Below are positions 23,588-31,854 of a stretch of DNA of 52,002 nucleotides, piece after piece. The stretch's first letter is position 1. Each line of letters starts with the position of its first letter. The stretch is from Candidatus Eisenbergiella intestinipullorum (GTDB lineage: Bacteria; Bacillota; Clostridia; Lachnospirales; Lachnospiraceae): NCBI GenBank assembly GCA_019119815.1, contig DWWH01000016.1, positions 1 to 52,002 of the forward strand, in the 5' to 3' direction. The position numbers were made by a program, and so were the translations under genes. The notes beneath the pieces were generated by a model, which worked only from the letters and a program-made list of their open reading frames with translations, had not been told where the DNA came from and searched no databases.

Positions 23588-25534
23588 TCATTCTTCGTAG
23601 TCCTGTACCACGTCATAGTCCAGGCTGGAAAAGTCCACTCCGCCCAGGCTCTCCGGTCCTTCCGCTTTTCTGTAATTGCGGGAAAAGTCCCGGATCGTCT
23701 CCAGGAACGGTTCGCCGTATTTTTCAAATTTAAAGGTTCCCACGCCGGAGACGGTCAGCATCTGCTCCCGGTCCGCGGGACGCACGATGCACATGTGGGC
23801 CAGGGTCTTATCCGAAAAGACGATGTAGGGCGGGATCCCTTCCGCATTGGCGATCCGGCTGCGCAGACGGCGCAGTACCTCGAACAGCTGCTCCTCTTCC
23901 TCATCCAGCGCAAAACCTCCCGGCGTACGGGCCGCCTTCTTCTTTCCGGCCGTTGTACCGGCCGCGCTTCTTTTCTCCGAAGATTCCTGTTCCCTGGCCA
24001 TTTTCATGACGATCCGTTCGCCCTCCTCCAGGATCCGCGCTGATTTTTCCGTAAGCTTCACAATGGCATAGTCGTCCGGCGTAACGGTGAGGTATTCCTG
24101 CAGCATCAGATAGTTCATCACCTGGCGCAGCCTGTGAACAGGGACCTTTGACAGGCTTGCATAAAATTCGTTCCGGTCCATCCGGTACTGCCGGATCTTC
24201 GCCGTATTGGCGCCGCGCACGGTATCGATGATCACGTTGGTGCCGTAGCGCTGATGACACTGGCTCACGCAGCCTGTCAGCTTCCGGGCGATCTCGGTCA
24301 CGTCCGTCTCCTCAAACTGGTTCAGGCAGTTGGAGCAGTTTCCGCAGTAATTGGAACCGTATTCCCCGAAATAGCGCAGGATGTAGTCCCGCAGGCATTC
24401 ATTGGTAAAGCAGTAAAAGGTCATCTTCCGCAGGCGCTGGCGGTCCCGCTCCTGCACCACCTGCCGGGTCAGCTCGTCCAGCTCCTCATTTTCCGTATTA
24501 TGGTCGATGAAAAACTGGTTCGTCACCACGTCCTGGCCGGAATACAGAAGGATGCACTGCGCGGGCTGTCCGTCCCTTCCCGCTCTTCCCGCCTCCTGAT
24601 AATAGCTTTCCATGTTTTTCGGCATGTTATAGTGAACCACAAAGCGCACATTGGACTTATCGATCCCCATGCCGAAGGCATTGGTGGCCACCATGATGGG
24701 GCAGCGGTCATAGATGAAATCGTCCTGGTTCTGCCTTCGTTCTTCGTCGCTTAAGCCCGCATGATAACGGGTTGCGGGAAAGCCGTCGTTTCTCAGCCTG
24801 GCGCAGACCTCCTCCACCGTCTTTCTGGTCAGGCAGTAGATGATGCCGCTCTCCCCTTCGTGGAGCTCCAGATATTTTCTGGCAGCCGCATACTTGTCCT
24901 TTGGGGACTGAACGGCAAAGTAAAGGTTGGGGCGGTCAAAGCCTGTCGTGGAGAGCACCGGATCACGAAGCTGCAGCAGGTCCACGATGTCCTCGCGCAC
25001 CTCCTTTGTCGCGGTGGCCGTAAACGCGCTGACCACGGGCCGGTTCGGCAGCCGGTCGATGAATTCCGCGATCTTCAGATAGCCCGGCCGGAAATCCTGC
25101 CCCCACTGGGAAACACAGTGCGCCTCATCCACCGCCACCATCACGATGGGCGCCTGCAGGGCAAACCGGAGGAAGTCCTCGGTAAGCAGCCGCTCCGGCG
25201 CCACATAGATAAGAGTATAGCGGCCCTGCGCCGCAAGGCTGAGGGCCTTTTTATACTGGGTCCAGGTGAGGGAGCTGTTCAGGTATGCCGCGTGCACGCC
25301 CGCCTGGTTCAGAGCGGACACCTGATCCTTCATCAGGGAGATCAGCGGAGAGACCACCAGCGTGATCTTCCCCATCACCAGGGCCGGCACCTGATAGCAG
25401 ATGGATTTTCCCGCTCCGGTGGGCATCACCCCGAAGGTATCCCTTCTGGAAAGAATACCGTCGATCAGTGTCTCCTGTCCTTCCCGGAAGCTGTCATAGC
25501 CGAAATACTGTTTTAACACTTCATATTTATCCAT
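23588..25534 (-). CDS. recQ: ATP-dependent DNA helicase RecQ
   Basis: 648 residues. Superfamily 2 helicase core with [16 protein letters not shown] (Walker A), [20 protein letters not shown] (DEAH box plus RecQ aromatic-rich loop), SAFTATAT and AGRAGRDGQ. The zinc-binding RQC region contains [31 protein letters not shown]-terminal HRDC domain (about 555-630; [29 protein letters not shown]) is present, so all three RecQ domains are there. It acts in recombinational repair and replication-fork restart. Start [20 protein letters not shown] at 25534, preceded by AGGA; an ATG 36 bp upstream lies inside the terminator region. Confidence 0.95.
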   Translation of the reverse strand: MDKYEVLKQYFGYDSFREGQETLIDGILSRRDTFGVMPTGAGKSICYQVPALVMGKITLVVSPLISLMKDQVSALNQAGVHAAYLNSSLTWTQYKKALSLAAQGRYTLIYVAPERLLTEDFLRFALQAPIVMVAVDEAHCVSQWGQDFRPGYLKIAEFIDRLPNRPVVSAFTATATKEVREDIVDLLQLRDPVLSTTGFDRPNLYFAVQSPKDKYAAARKYLELHEGESGIIYCLTRKTVEEVCARLRNDGFPATRYHAGLSDEERRQNQDDFIYDRCPIMVATNAFGMGIDKSNVRFVVHYNMPKNMESYYQEAGRAGRDGQPAQCILLYSGQDVVTNQFFIDHNTENEELDELTRQVVQERDRQRLRKMTFYCFTNECLRDYILRYFGEYGSNYCGNCSNCLNQFEETDVTEIARKLTGCVSQCHQRYGTNVIIDTVRGANTAKIRQYRMDRNEFYASLSKVPVHRLRQVMNYLMLQEYLTVTPDDYAIVKLTEKSARILEEGERIVMKMAREQESSEKRSAAGTTAGKKKAARTPGGFALDEEEEQLFEVLRRLRSRIANAEGIPPYIVFSDKTLAHMCIVRPADREQMLTVSGVGTFKFEKYGEPFLETIRDFSRNYRKAEGPESLGGVDFSSLDYDVVQDYEE

Positions 25535-25571
25535 AAATCCTGTCCGCTCCTGCTGTCTCCTGCTGTGCATG

Positions 25572-25610
25572 AAAAGGGACCGGATTTTCCGCTTTCCGGC
25601 TGCCGGTCCC
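25572..25610 (-). terminator. Rho-independent terminator of GH25 gene
   Basis: On the minus strand GGGACCGG (25603-25610) pairs with CCGGTCCC (25576-25583), followed by TTTTC. It lies between the GH25 stop and the recQ start. Confidence 0.75.
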
Positions 25611-25639
25611 CGTCCCTGCCTCTCTTTTTCTTCGCTCTC

Positions 25640-27619
25640 CTATCCGGCCTGGGTCAGATAGCTGCTCACCGCATATACGGTCTGCCCGTTATAAAGAAGC
25701 TTGGTCCAGCCCCTGTCCTTATCCTCCGCGATCCGCTCCGCCGTTGCGTCTCCGGTGAGCTGGGCCACCACCTGGGAGGGTTCGCTGGTGGTGGGAAGCG
25801 TGCGCAGATTGGTCTGCCCGCCCTTCGCCTTCATGGTGCCGGACGCTGCGGTAAAATGCATGCCTGCCTCCGGATTCTCGTTTGTGATCTTTTCCTGTTC
25901 CTTATAATCCATGCTGGTTGCGAGCAGCCGGGAAGAAGCGTATACCGTCTGACCGTTCACCTCCAGGCGGGACCACCCGGAATCGCTGATTCCGGTCCGC
26001 ACCACAGCCTCGCCATAGCTGAGGGAGCCCACCACGCTTCCCGTGACCGTGCTCGGTTTATCCCGCAGGTTCACCTGATCCCTGGCCGTCACCGCCTCGC
26101 TCACATCCCGGAAGGTCATCCCGTCCGGCTCGCCGGTCCCTTCTTCCGCCTGTGCGCTTCCGGATGCTTCCGCTTCTTCTGATGCTCCTTCTGATGCTTC
26201 TTCTGATGATGCTTCTTGCGCTTCTTCCGGCGCAGCTTCGTTCCGCTCCGTGGTCAGAAAGCTGTGCACCGCATACAGCTTCTGTCCGTTATAGATCACC
26301 CGATCCCAGCCGTTGCTTCCGATTCCCGTCCGCTGCACTGTCTCTCCGGCCGGAAGCTGATAGACCACCTCGCTGTCCAGCGTACTGGGAAGGGTGCGCA
26401 GGTTGGTCAGCTCCTTCGCCGTTACCGTATCGTTGATTTCCGTAAAGCGGATGCCAAGCTCCGGATTTGCCGCCACCTCTTCTGCCGGAGTCTGATCCTT
26501 CGCCTCCGCCGCCTGACTGTAGCCGAAATAGGCAAGATTGACATCCACGCTGCCCCGGATGCCTGCCACCGTTCCCTGACTGGTATACTGCCACATGGCA
26601 TGGGAACCGCTGTAGGTGGAAGCGGCAGTCTCCGGATAAGGCTCCTGCGGATACTGGGACACCCATACCCGGTACTTCGATCCCAGCGTGTCCATATCCC
26701 ACTGGGCGTTTCCTTCCATCTCATTCCGGGAAGCGTAGAACATGGGCGTATAGCCCGCCGATGAAATGGTGTCCAGAAAGGCGCAGGCAATGTCCGTCCG
26801 CTCTGCCGTGCCCAGCCCGTACTGTCTGCTGTCCGGAGACTGAAAATCCTCGCAGTTATAGGCAACCGGATAGGTGATCGGGTATCTGGCGATGAAATCC
26901 GCCACCCACGCGGCTTCCTCGCGCGCCTCTTCTTCTGTCACCGCGGAAGAGAAAAAGTAAGCGCCTACAAGAATCCCGTTCTTTGCCGCCTCCTGCAGGT
27001 TGTAGCGTGCGCCCGGATCCTCATAAAGAATCCCCGTCGCCTTGGTCCGATAGCCCACCCGGATCATGGCGAATTCCACGCCGGACTGCGCCACCTGTTC
27101 CCAATCGATGGTGCCCTGATACTTGGACACATCGATGCCCAGTGTCACCTCGCCGGTCTCTCCCTCCGCCTTTGCCGCTTCGTTCAGGTCCACGGAAGCC
27201 CCGCTGCCCGTTCCCGCAGCGTTGGCTCCGCCCTGCGGATCCTGCTCATCATCCGGGCTGCCCACCTCGGCCGCCACAGCGGATCTCACCGCGCTTTCCT
27301 CCTGTCCTCCCGGCTCCTGCTCCTCACCGGTCTCCTCCGCCTGATCGGTTCCGTTTTTCCCGTCCGTTTCCGCCTGTGCCGAGCCGGTCTCTTCCGGCCG
27401 CTCGCTGCCCGGCCGCACATCCGCATCCGGCTGCTCCGTTTCCGGCTGCACATCCTGCACTGTCCCCGCCGCCGGCGCATCCTTGCCGTATTTTCCCAAA
27501 GTCAGGATAACCGTCACCGCCAGCACGATGACTGCGGCCGCGGCGGCTGCCAGGACCAAAAGGCTCACACGGTCCGCGCCTCTCCTTCTGTGCCGCCTGT
27601 GTCTTCTTCTCTTCGCCAT
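25640..27619 (-). CDS. Membrane-anchored GH25 lysozyme with three C-terminal SH3-like domains
   Basis: 659 residues. A very basic N-terminus (KRRRHRRHRRR) and one membrane helix (about 19-41) give a type II anchor; residues about 45-155 are a low-complexity Glu/Gly/Gln linker that could span the wall. The GH25 domain (about 155-355) starts LGIDVSKYQGTIDWEQVAQSGVEFAMIRVGY and contains PVAYNCEDF, where the first Asp of the usual D-x-E pair is Asn. Three SH3-type repeats follow (NLRTLPSTLDSEVV, NLRDKPSTVTGSVV, NLRTLPTTSEPSQVV), which bind peptidoglycan. It should cleave the bond between MurNAc and GlcNAc during wall remodelling. ATG 27619 is preceded by GGGGCGGGA. Confidence 0.9.
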   Translation of the reverse strand: MAKRRRHRRHRRRGADRVSLLVLAAAAAAVIVLAVTVILTLGKYGKDAPAAGTVQDVQPETEQPDADVRPGSERPEETGSAQAETDGKNGTDQAEETGEEQEPGGQEESAVRSAVAAEVGSPDDEQDPQGGANAAGTGSGASVDLNEAAKAEGETGEVTLGIDVSKYQGTIDWEQVAQSGVEFAMIRVGYRTKATGILYEDPGARYNLQEAAKNGILVGAYFFSSAVTEEEAREEAAWVADFIARYPITYPVAYNCEDFQSPDSRQYGLGTAERTDIACAFLDTISSAGYTPMFYASRNEMEGNAQWDMDTLGSKYRVWVSQYPQEPYPETAASTYSGSHAMWQYTSQGTVAGIRGSVDVNLAYFGYSQAAEAKDQTPAEEVAANPELGIRFTEINDTVTAKELTNLRTLPSTLDSEVVYQLPAGETVQRTGIGSNGWDRVIYNGQKLYAVHSFLTTERNEAAPEEAQEASSEEASEGASEEAEASGSAQAEEGTGEPDGMTFRDVSEAVTARDQVNLRDKPSTVTGSVVGSLSYGEAVVRTGISDSGWSRLEVNGQTVYASSRLLATSMDYKEQEKITNENPEAGMHFTAASGTMKAKGGQTNLRTLPTTSEPSQVVAQLTGDATAERIAEDKDRGWTKLLYNGQTVYAVSSYLTQAG

Positions 27620-27677
27620 TCCCGCCCCTTCTTTCGTACCTCAGGCACACTGACCTCTTCTTTTCAGGTTCGATTTC

Positions 27678-27707
27678 ATTATAAAACCGTCTGCCGAAGG
27701 GACGCAA
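27678..27707 (-). promoter_or_regulatory. Predicted promoter of GH25 gene
   Basis: A perfect -10 TATAAT (27678-27683) has TTGCGT (27702-27707) 18 bp upstream on the minus strand, 60 bp before the start codon. An imperfect GC-rich inverted repeat with an AT-rich loop (about 27708-27757) lies just upstream. Confidence 0.5.
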
Positions 27708-27875
27708 CGGGCCGGATGGGGAATTAAAGAATTATTAAGAATGTCCGTCCGGGCCGCAACGCTTTTCTTACGCGCCGGTCAGCCAGTGACCGGCACCGGC
27801 CTGAACTGCGGCGAAAGTCCCGCCGCTTCCATGCCGCCTGCTGCCGCCGCAGGCGGCCCGGAATGACGGGCAGCC

Positions 27876-28358
27876 TCAGGCCGGATCCTCTTCCCAGCCC
27901 TTGCACACATCCACCCATTCTCCAGAGCCGGAATACTCCTCCAGCTCCTGCATGGTCAGCTCGATGGCGCTGTTGCTGCTCCCGCAGGCCGGAAATACGG
28001 TGGGAAAACGCTTCAGCGACTCATCCAGGTAAATCTTCACGCCGTCGTTCACCGCAAAGGGGCAGACGCCGCCCACCGCATGACCGATCTTTTCTTCCAC
28101 CTCGGCGGCCGGGATCATTTTCGCCTTCACGCCGAAGCGCGCCTTATATTTGGCATTATCCACCTTGGCATCTCCCGCCGCAACGATCAGCACACAGTCA
28201 TCCCCCTGATAAAAGGACAGCGTCTTCGCGATCCTTTTTCCCTCGCAGTGAAGCGCCTGTGCCGCCAGCTCCACCGTGGCGCTGGACACGTCAAACTCCC
28301 GGATCCGTTCCTGTGCGTTCCATCTTTTCAAATATTCTCTCACTTTTTCAATCGCCAT
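27876..28358 (-). CDS. YbaK/EbsC-family aminoacyl-tRNA deacylase-like protein
   Basis: 160 residues, the full family length. Recognised by the YbaK fold pattern: ELAAQALHCEGKRIAKTLSFYQGDDCVLIVAAGDAKVDNAKYK (K-T-L near residue 44 is the conserved catalytic-loop Lys region) and IGHAVGGVCPFAVNDGVKIYLDESLKRF. Members hydrolyse mischarged tRNA such as Cys-tRNA(Pro) or bind free aminoacyl-tRNA. It follows the HD-domain gene by 45 bp and is probably co-transcribed with it. Which tRNA it edits cannot be read from sequence. Confidence 0.9.
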   Translation of the reverse strand: MAIEKVREYLKRWNAQERIREFDVSSATVELAAQALHCEGKRIAKTLSFYQGDDCVLIVAAGDAKVDNAKYKARFGVKAKMIPAAEVEEKIGHAVGGVCPFAVNDGVKIYLDESLKRFPTVFPACGSSNSAIELTMQELEEYSGSGEWVDVCKGWEEDPA

Positions 28359-28403
28359 ATCTGCCTCTTATTGCTGCCGTCCCAGGGCGGCATACCTTTA
28401 TTT

Positions 28404-29246
28404 TCAGATTCCTTTTTCTGCCAGATACGCTTCCATGTGCGCTCTGGCCGCAGCGAACTGCTTCTGCGTTTCCGGATTATCGGAAGGAAAGGACAGCATT
28501 TTTTCCAGATACCCCTGCTGCCTGATCAGCTGCAGGCTGACGGGAAATACCAGTTCATATACCAGTGAAATGTGCCCGATCAGATGGTCCGCAGCCGTCT
28601 TTTTCAGGCTGCGCAGCACCGCGTGCTCCTCATAAAAAGCGGCCATCACCTCCGGAGAGACCGCACAGCTTCGCAGCTCCTGCGTGGAAACATTATAGAT
28701 CTCCTCCAGCGGAAAATCCACGTTCACCTTCAGGATGTCGATCTTGTCCGCGTCTCTTAAGATGTTGCAGAAACGGGCCGTCCGCTCATCCAGGCCGTCC
28801 GGAATCCGGTAAGCGCTGTGCCAGGCCACCGCCGTACACAGAAGCCGGTCCTCCTGCGGGCTTTCCGCATAGTCCCTGATGCTTCCCGGCCTCTCTCTTT
28901 CCGCGTCCTCCGTTTCCTCCAGGCCCGTCCGGTCCGACACAGCGTCCGTCAGCCCGTTTCCGAACAGGATCTGCGCCCCGTACCTGGCATGGTCGATGGA
29001 CTGCGCGTCGATAAAGGTGCCGTAGCGCCTCAGCTGTTCAAACCGTCCCACATCATGAAGGAGCCCGGAAAGCCATGCCAGATCGCATTCCTCCTCCGGC
29101 AGATCCAAAGACCGGGCGATGGTCTCGCACAGCTGCGCCACCCGCCAGGTATGTTCGATCTTCAGCCGTACCTTGTCATCCTGCGCATCATAGTGCGCCG
29201 TATATTCCCGGAAAGCCCCGGAAGCCCGCTTTCTGTCAATCCGCAT
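28404..29246 (-). CDS. HD-domain phosphohydrolase
   Basis: 280 residues. The HD metal site is visible as KIEHTWRVAQLCETIA (H near residue 31) and WLSGLLHDVGRFEQLRRYGTF (HD near 64-65), followed by DHARYGAQILFG and later CNILRDADKIDILKVN. The overall pattern matches HD-superfamily hydrolases annotated as HD domain-containing protein in Clostridia; the substrate (nucleotide or other phosphate ester) is unknown. A GAAGGAGG site precedes ATG 29246. It is divergent from the small membrane protein gene at 29511. Confidence 0.85.
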   Translation of the reverse strand: MRIDRKRASGAFREYTAHYDAQDDKVRLKIEHTWRVAQLCETIARSLDLPEEECDLAWLSGLLHDVGRFEQLRRYGTFIDAQSIDHARYGAQILFGNGLTDAVSDRTGLEETEDAERERPGSIRDYAESPQEDRLLCTAVAWHSAYRIPDGLDERTARFCNILRDADKIDILKVNVDFPLEEIYNVSTQELRSCAVSPEVMAAFYEEHAVLRSLKKTAADHLIGHISLVYELVFPVSLQLIRQQGYLEKMLSFPSDNPETQKQFAAARAHMEAYLAEKGI

Positions 29247-29510
29247 TCCTGTTTCCTCCTTCGCCGGACGGACTTTGCCGCCGGAATCTGTCCGTTTCCT
29301 ACTATATAATAAGAACAGGCCCCCGTCAATCCCGCCGGGCCGGCAGGCGGATCCGCTCTTACCCGTCCGGCAGGTCCGGGCCCGGCAGAGGGACAGGCCA
29401 AATCTTTATATTTCTTTAGCTTTCTCTCCACGCTCTCTTTAGAAAATTGTTTTATCCTTTCTTACAGATCGGACAACACCGTTAAGAAAAAAAGAAAGAG
29501 AGGTATTTCT

Positions 29511-29867
29511 ATGGCCATTGGAATCTTCATGCTCCTGTTCCTTATCATGAGCCTCATCAGCCTGGCCGGCATTCTGCTCCTTTTTTTATGGAAGGATGGT
29601 TCCAGGCGGGAAGCGCTGTTCTATCTCCTCGCAGCCTGGGGCCTTCTGATCTCCTTCTGCAGCATCATCAGCCTGCCCTCCAACTTCATCGCCTCCCGTC
29701 TGGTCAGCTTCGCCTTCGGCCTGCTTTCCGCCGTCGGCATCTTCTGGCACCGGAATCTGGAAAAAAAGACTGACCCGCAGACAAAAAAGGCGTCCCATAC
29801 CGTGTCCTTTCTTCTGGTCGCCGCTTCCATCCTGCTCGGCATTCTGAAGCTGTACGGCCTGGTCTGA
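29511..29867 (+). CDS. Small four-helix membrane protein, function unknown
   Basis: 118 residues, about four hydrophobic segments (IFMLLFLIMSLISLAGILLLF; ALFYLLAAWGLLISFCSIISL; ASRLVSFAFGLLSAVGIFW; VSFLLVAASILLGILKLYG), each separated by a short charged loop. AAGAGAGG lies 8 nt before the ATG. A terminator follows at 29890-29913, so it is probably a single-gene unit. I do not recognise the family. Confidence 0.7.
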   Translation: MAIGIFMLLFLIMSLISLAGILLLFLWKDGSRREALFYLLAAWGLLISFCSIISLPSNFIASRLVSFAFGLLSAVGIFWHRNLEKKTDPQTKKASHTVSFLLVAASILLGILKLYGLV

Positions 29868-29889
29868 GACCGGGTCCGCAGCCCGAAGC

Positions 29890-29913
29890 AGGCCGGGACG
29901 GCGCGGCCTTTTT
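29890..29913 (+). terminator. Terminator of small membrane protein gene
   Basis: AGGCCG (29890-29895) and CGGCCT (29904-29909) form a short GC stem followed by TTTTT. Confidence 0.55.
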
Positions 29914-29960
29914 CTCCGCGCTTCCTTTTTTCAACGCCAAAATAATACAAAAATAAAGCA

Positions 29961-29998
29961 AGAAAATACATTTTATTTTCTCCCTGATTTCCTATGAT
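29961..29998 (+). promoter_or_regulatory. Operator-like palindrome and -10 upstream of the heterodimeric exporter
   Basis: A perfect inverted repeat AGAAAATA/TATTTTCT (29961-29968 and 29974-29981) lies 11 bp before a good -10, TATGAT (29993-29998). The -35 position falls inside the palindrome and does not match consensus, so a repressor or activator could bind there. The start codon follows 65 bp downstream. Confidence 0.45.
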
Positions 29999-30063
29999 AA
30001 AGGGACAGGAAAAGATACCGGAAGGGCGTTTCCGGTAAAACAGCTCAGGGAGGAAAAATTCTC

Positions 30064-31854
30064 ATGACACCTATGAAATGGTTCTACACATTCATCAAGC
30101 CGTACCGCCCACGCATTTTTCTGGGCCTGGTCCTGGTCACCTTTCTGGCCGCCCTCGCCATCATCAACCCTGTGGTCAGCGGCCATGTGGTGGACGACGT
30201 GATCAGCGGCGGACAGTATGACAAGCTTCCCATGCTGGTAGGGATCCTGCTTCTCGTCACCGCGGCAAGAAGTGTGCTGCGCTTCTTCGTCCCCTACAAT
30301 TTCGAGATCTGCTCGCAGGGTGTCCTCTACCGGATGAGGGATGCGGTCTACCGCAAGCTGATGCTGGAGGATTTCGCCTTTTACAATCGCAACCGCACGG
30401 GCGACCTGATGAGCCGTCAGACCGGAGATATGGATGCCATCCGGCATTTCGTGGCGAACATCATCTATTCCATTTATGAAAACGTGCTCTATTTCTGCTT
30501 CGCCCTGGTCATGGTCTTCACCATCAACACGAAGCTGGCGCTGTGCATGCTGTGCATCCTTCCCTTTACGGTATTTTTCACCATTTCACAGTTCCGGCAT
30601 GTCAAGCCTGCCTTCCACAACATCCGCAACCGCTTCTCCAGCCTGAACGCCTTCGTCCAGGAGAATATCAGCGGCAACCGGGTGGTCAAGGCCTTTGCCA
30701 AGGAAGACTTTGAAAAGGAAAAATTCGATAAGGAAAACGACGCCTACCGGGAAGCGGAGCTGGGCGCGGCCGCCATCTGGTCCAAATATGTGCCGATCTT
30801 CGAATTTTTCTCCAACATCCTCACCGTCGTTCTGATCCTGCTCGGCGGCCTGATGGCGATCCGGGGAGAAATCTCCCTGGGAAGCATGGTCACGGTCAAC
30901 GGCTACCTGTGGATGCTCAATAACCCGCTGCGCATGGCCGGCTGGTTCATCAACGACGTGCAGCGCTTCATCACTTCCGTGGAAAAGATTTATGCTACCT
31001 TCTCGGAGGATCCGCACATTTTCCGCCCGGATCATGCGGTGGAAAAGAAGCATCTGAAAGGAAGCGTGGAGTTCCGGAATGTCTCCTACCAGGCGGAGGA
31101 CGCCAGGGATGTGGACATCATCCGCAACGTGAGCTTTTCCGTAAAGCCCGGACAGACCATCGGCATCCTGGGGCCCACCGGCTCCGGCAAATCCACCATC
31201 ATGAACCTGCTCTGCCGGTTCTATGATGCGACGGAGGGCGAGGTGCTGGTGGACGGGGTCAATGTCAAGGATATGGATCTCTATGACCTGCGCGACAACA
31301 TCGGCATGGCCATGCAGGACGTATTCCTTTTCTCCGATACCATCGAGGGCAACATCGCCTACGGCCGGCCCGACTGTCCGTTTGAAAAGGTGAAAAAGGC
31401 GGCCATCGCGGCAGACGCCAACCATTTCATACAGGCCATGCCCGAGGGCTACGACACCATCGTGGGCGAGCGCGGCGTGGGCCTTTCCGGCGGTCAGAAG
31501 CAGAGGATCTCCCTGGCGAGAGCCCTGTTAAAGGATCCTGCCATCCTGATCCTGGATGACACCACCTCGGCGGTGGATATGGAAACGGAAACCTACATAC
31601 AGAAGCAGCTGAAAAACCTGGAAGGGGCGCACACCATTTTCATCGTCGCCTACCGGATCTCCTCTCTGAAGGATGCGGACCAGATCCTGGTCCTGGACCA
31701 TGGCCGCATCGCGGAGCGCGGCACCCATGAGGAGCTTCTGAAAAAGGACGGCTACTATGCCCGCGTGTTCGAGCACCAGTACCATACGAACGCCAAGAAG
31801 GCGGCCGAAGCCTATGAACGGACCGCGGCTATAGCAGGAAGGGAGGGAAGATAA
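30064..31854 (+). CDS. Heterodimeric ABC exporter subunit with degenerate ATP site (BmrC/TM287-like)
   Basis: 596 residues: six transmembrane helices (about 1-320) and an ABC ATPase. Walker A GPTGSGKST and signature LSGGQ (474-478) are canonical, but the catalytic Glu is Asp (ILDDTTSAVD, D499) and the switch His is Tyr (IVAYRISS, Y530). In heterodimeric type IV exporters (BmrCD, TM287/288) exactly one subunit carries such changes. GGGAGG lies upstream of ATG 30064. It is directly followed by its partner, with no gap. The substrate is likely a drug or lipid-like compound (inference from family). Confidence 0.92.
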   Translation: MTPMKWFYTFIKPYRPRIFLGLVLVTFLAALAIINPVVSGHVVDDVISGGQYDKLPMLVGILLLVTAARSVLRFFVPYNFEICSQGVLYRMRDAVYRKLMLEDFAFYNRNRTGDLMSRQTGDMDAIRHFVANIIYSIYENVLYFCFALVMVFTINTKLALCMLCILPFTVFFTISQFRHVKPAFHNIRNRFSSLNAFVQENISGNRVVKAFAKEDFEKEKFDKENDAYREAELGAAAIWSKYVPIFEFFSNILTVVLILLGGLMAIRGEISLGSMVTVNGYLWMLNNPLRMAGWFINDVQRFITSVEKIYATFSEDPHIFRPDHAVEKKHLKGSVEFRNVSYQAEDARDVDIIRNVSFSVKPGQTIGILGPTGSGKSTIMNLLCRFYDATEGEVLVDGVNVKDMDLYDLRDNIGMAMQDVFLFSDTIEGNIAYGRPDCPFEKVKKAAIAADANHFIQAMPEGYDTIVGERGVGLSGGQKQRISLARALLKDPAILILDDTTSAVDMETETYIQKQLKNLEGAHTIFIVAYRISSLKDADQILVLDHGRIAERGTHEELLKKDGYYARVFEHQYHTNAKKAAEAYERTAAIAGREGR

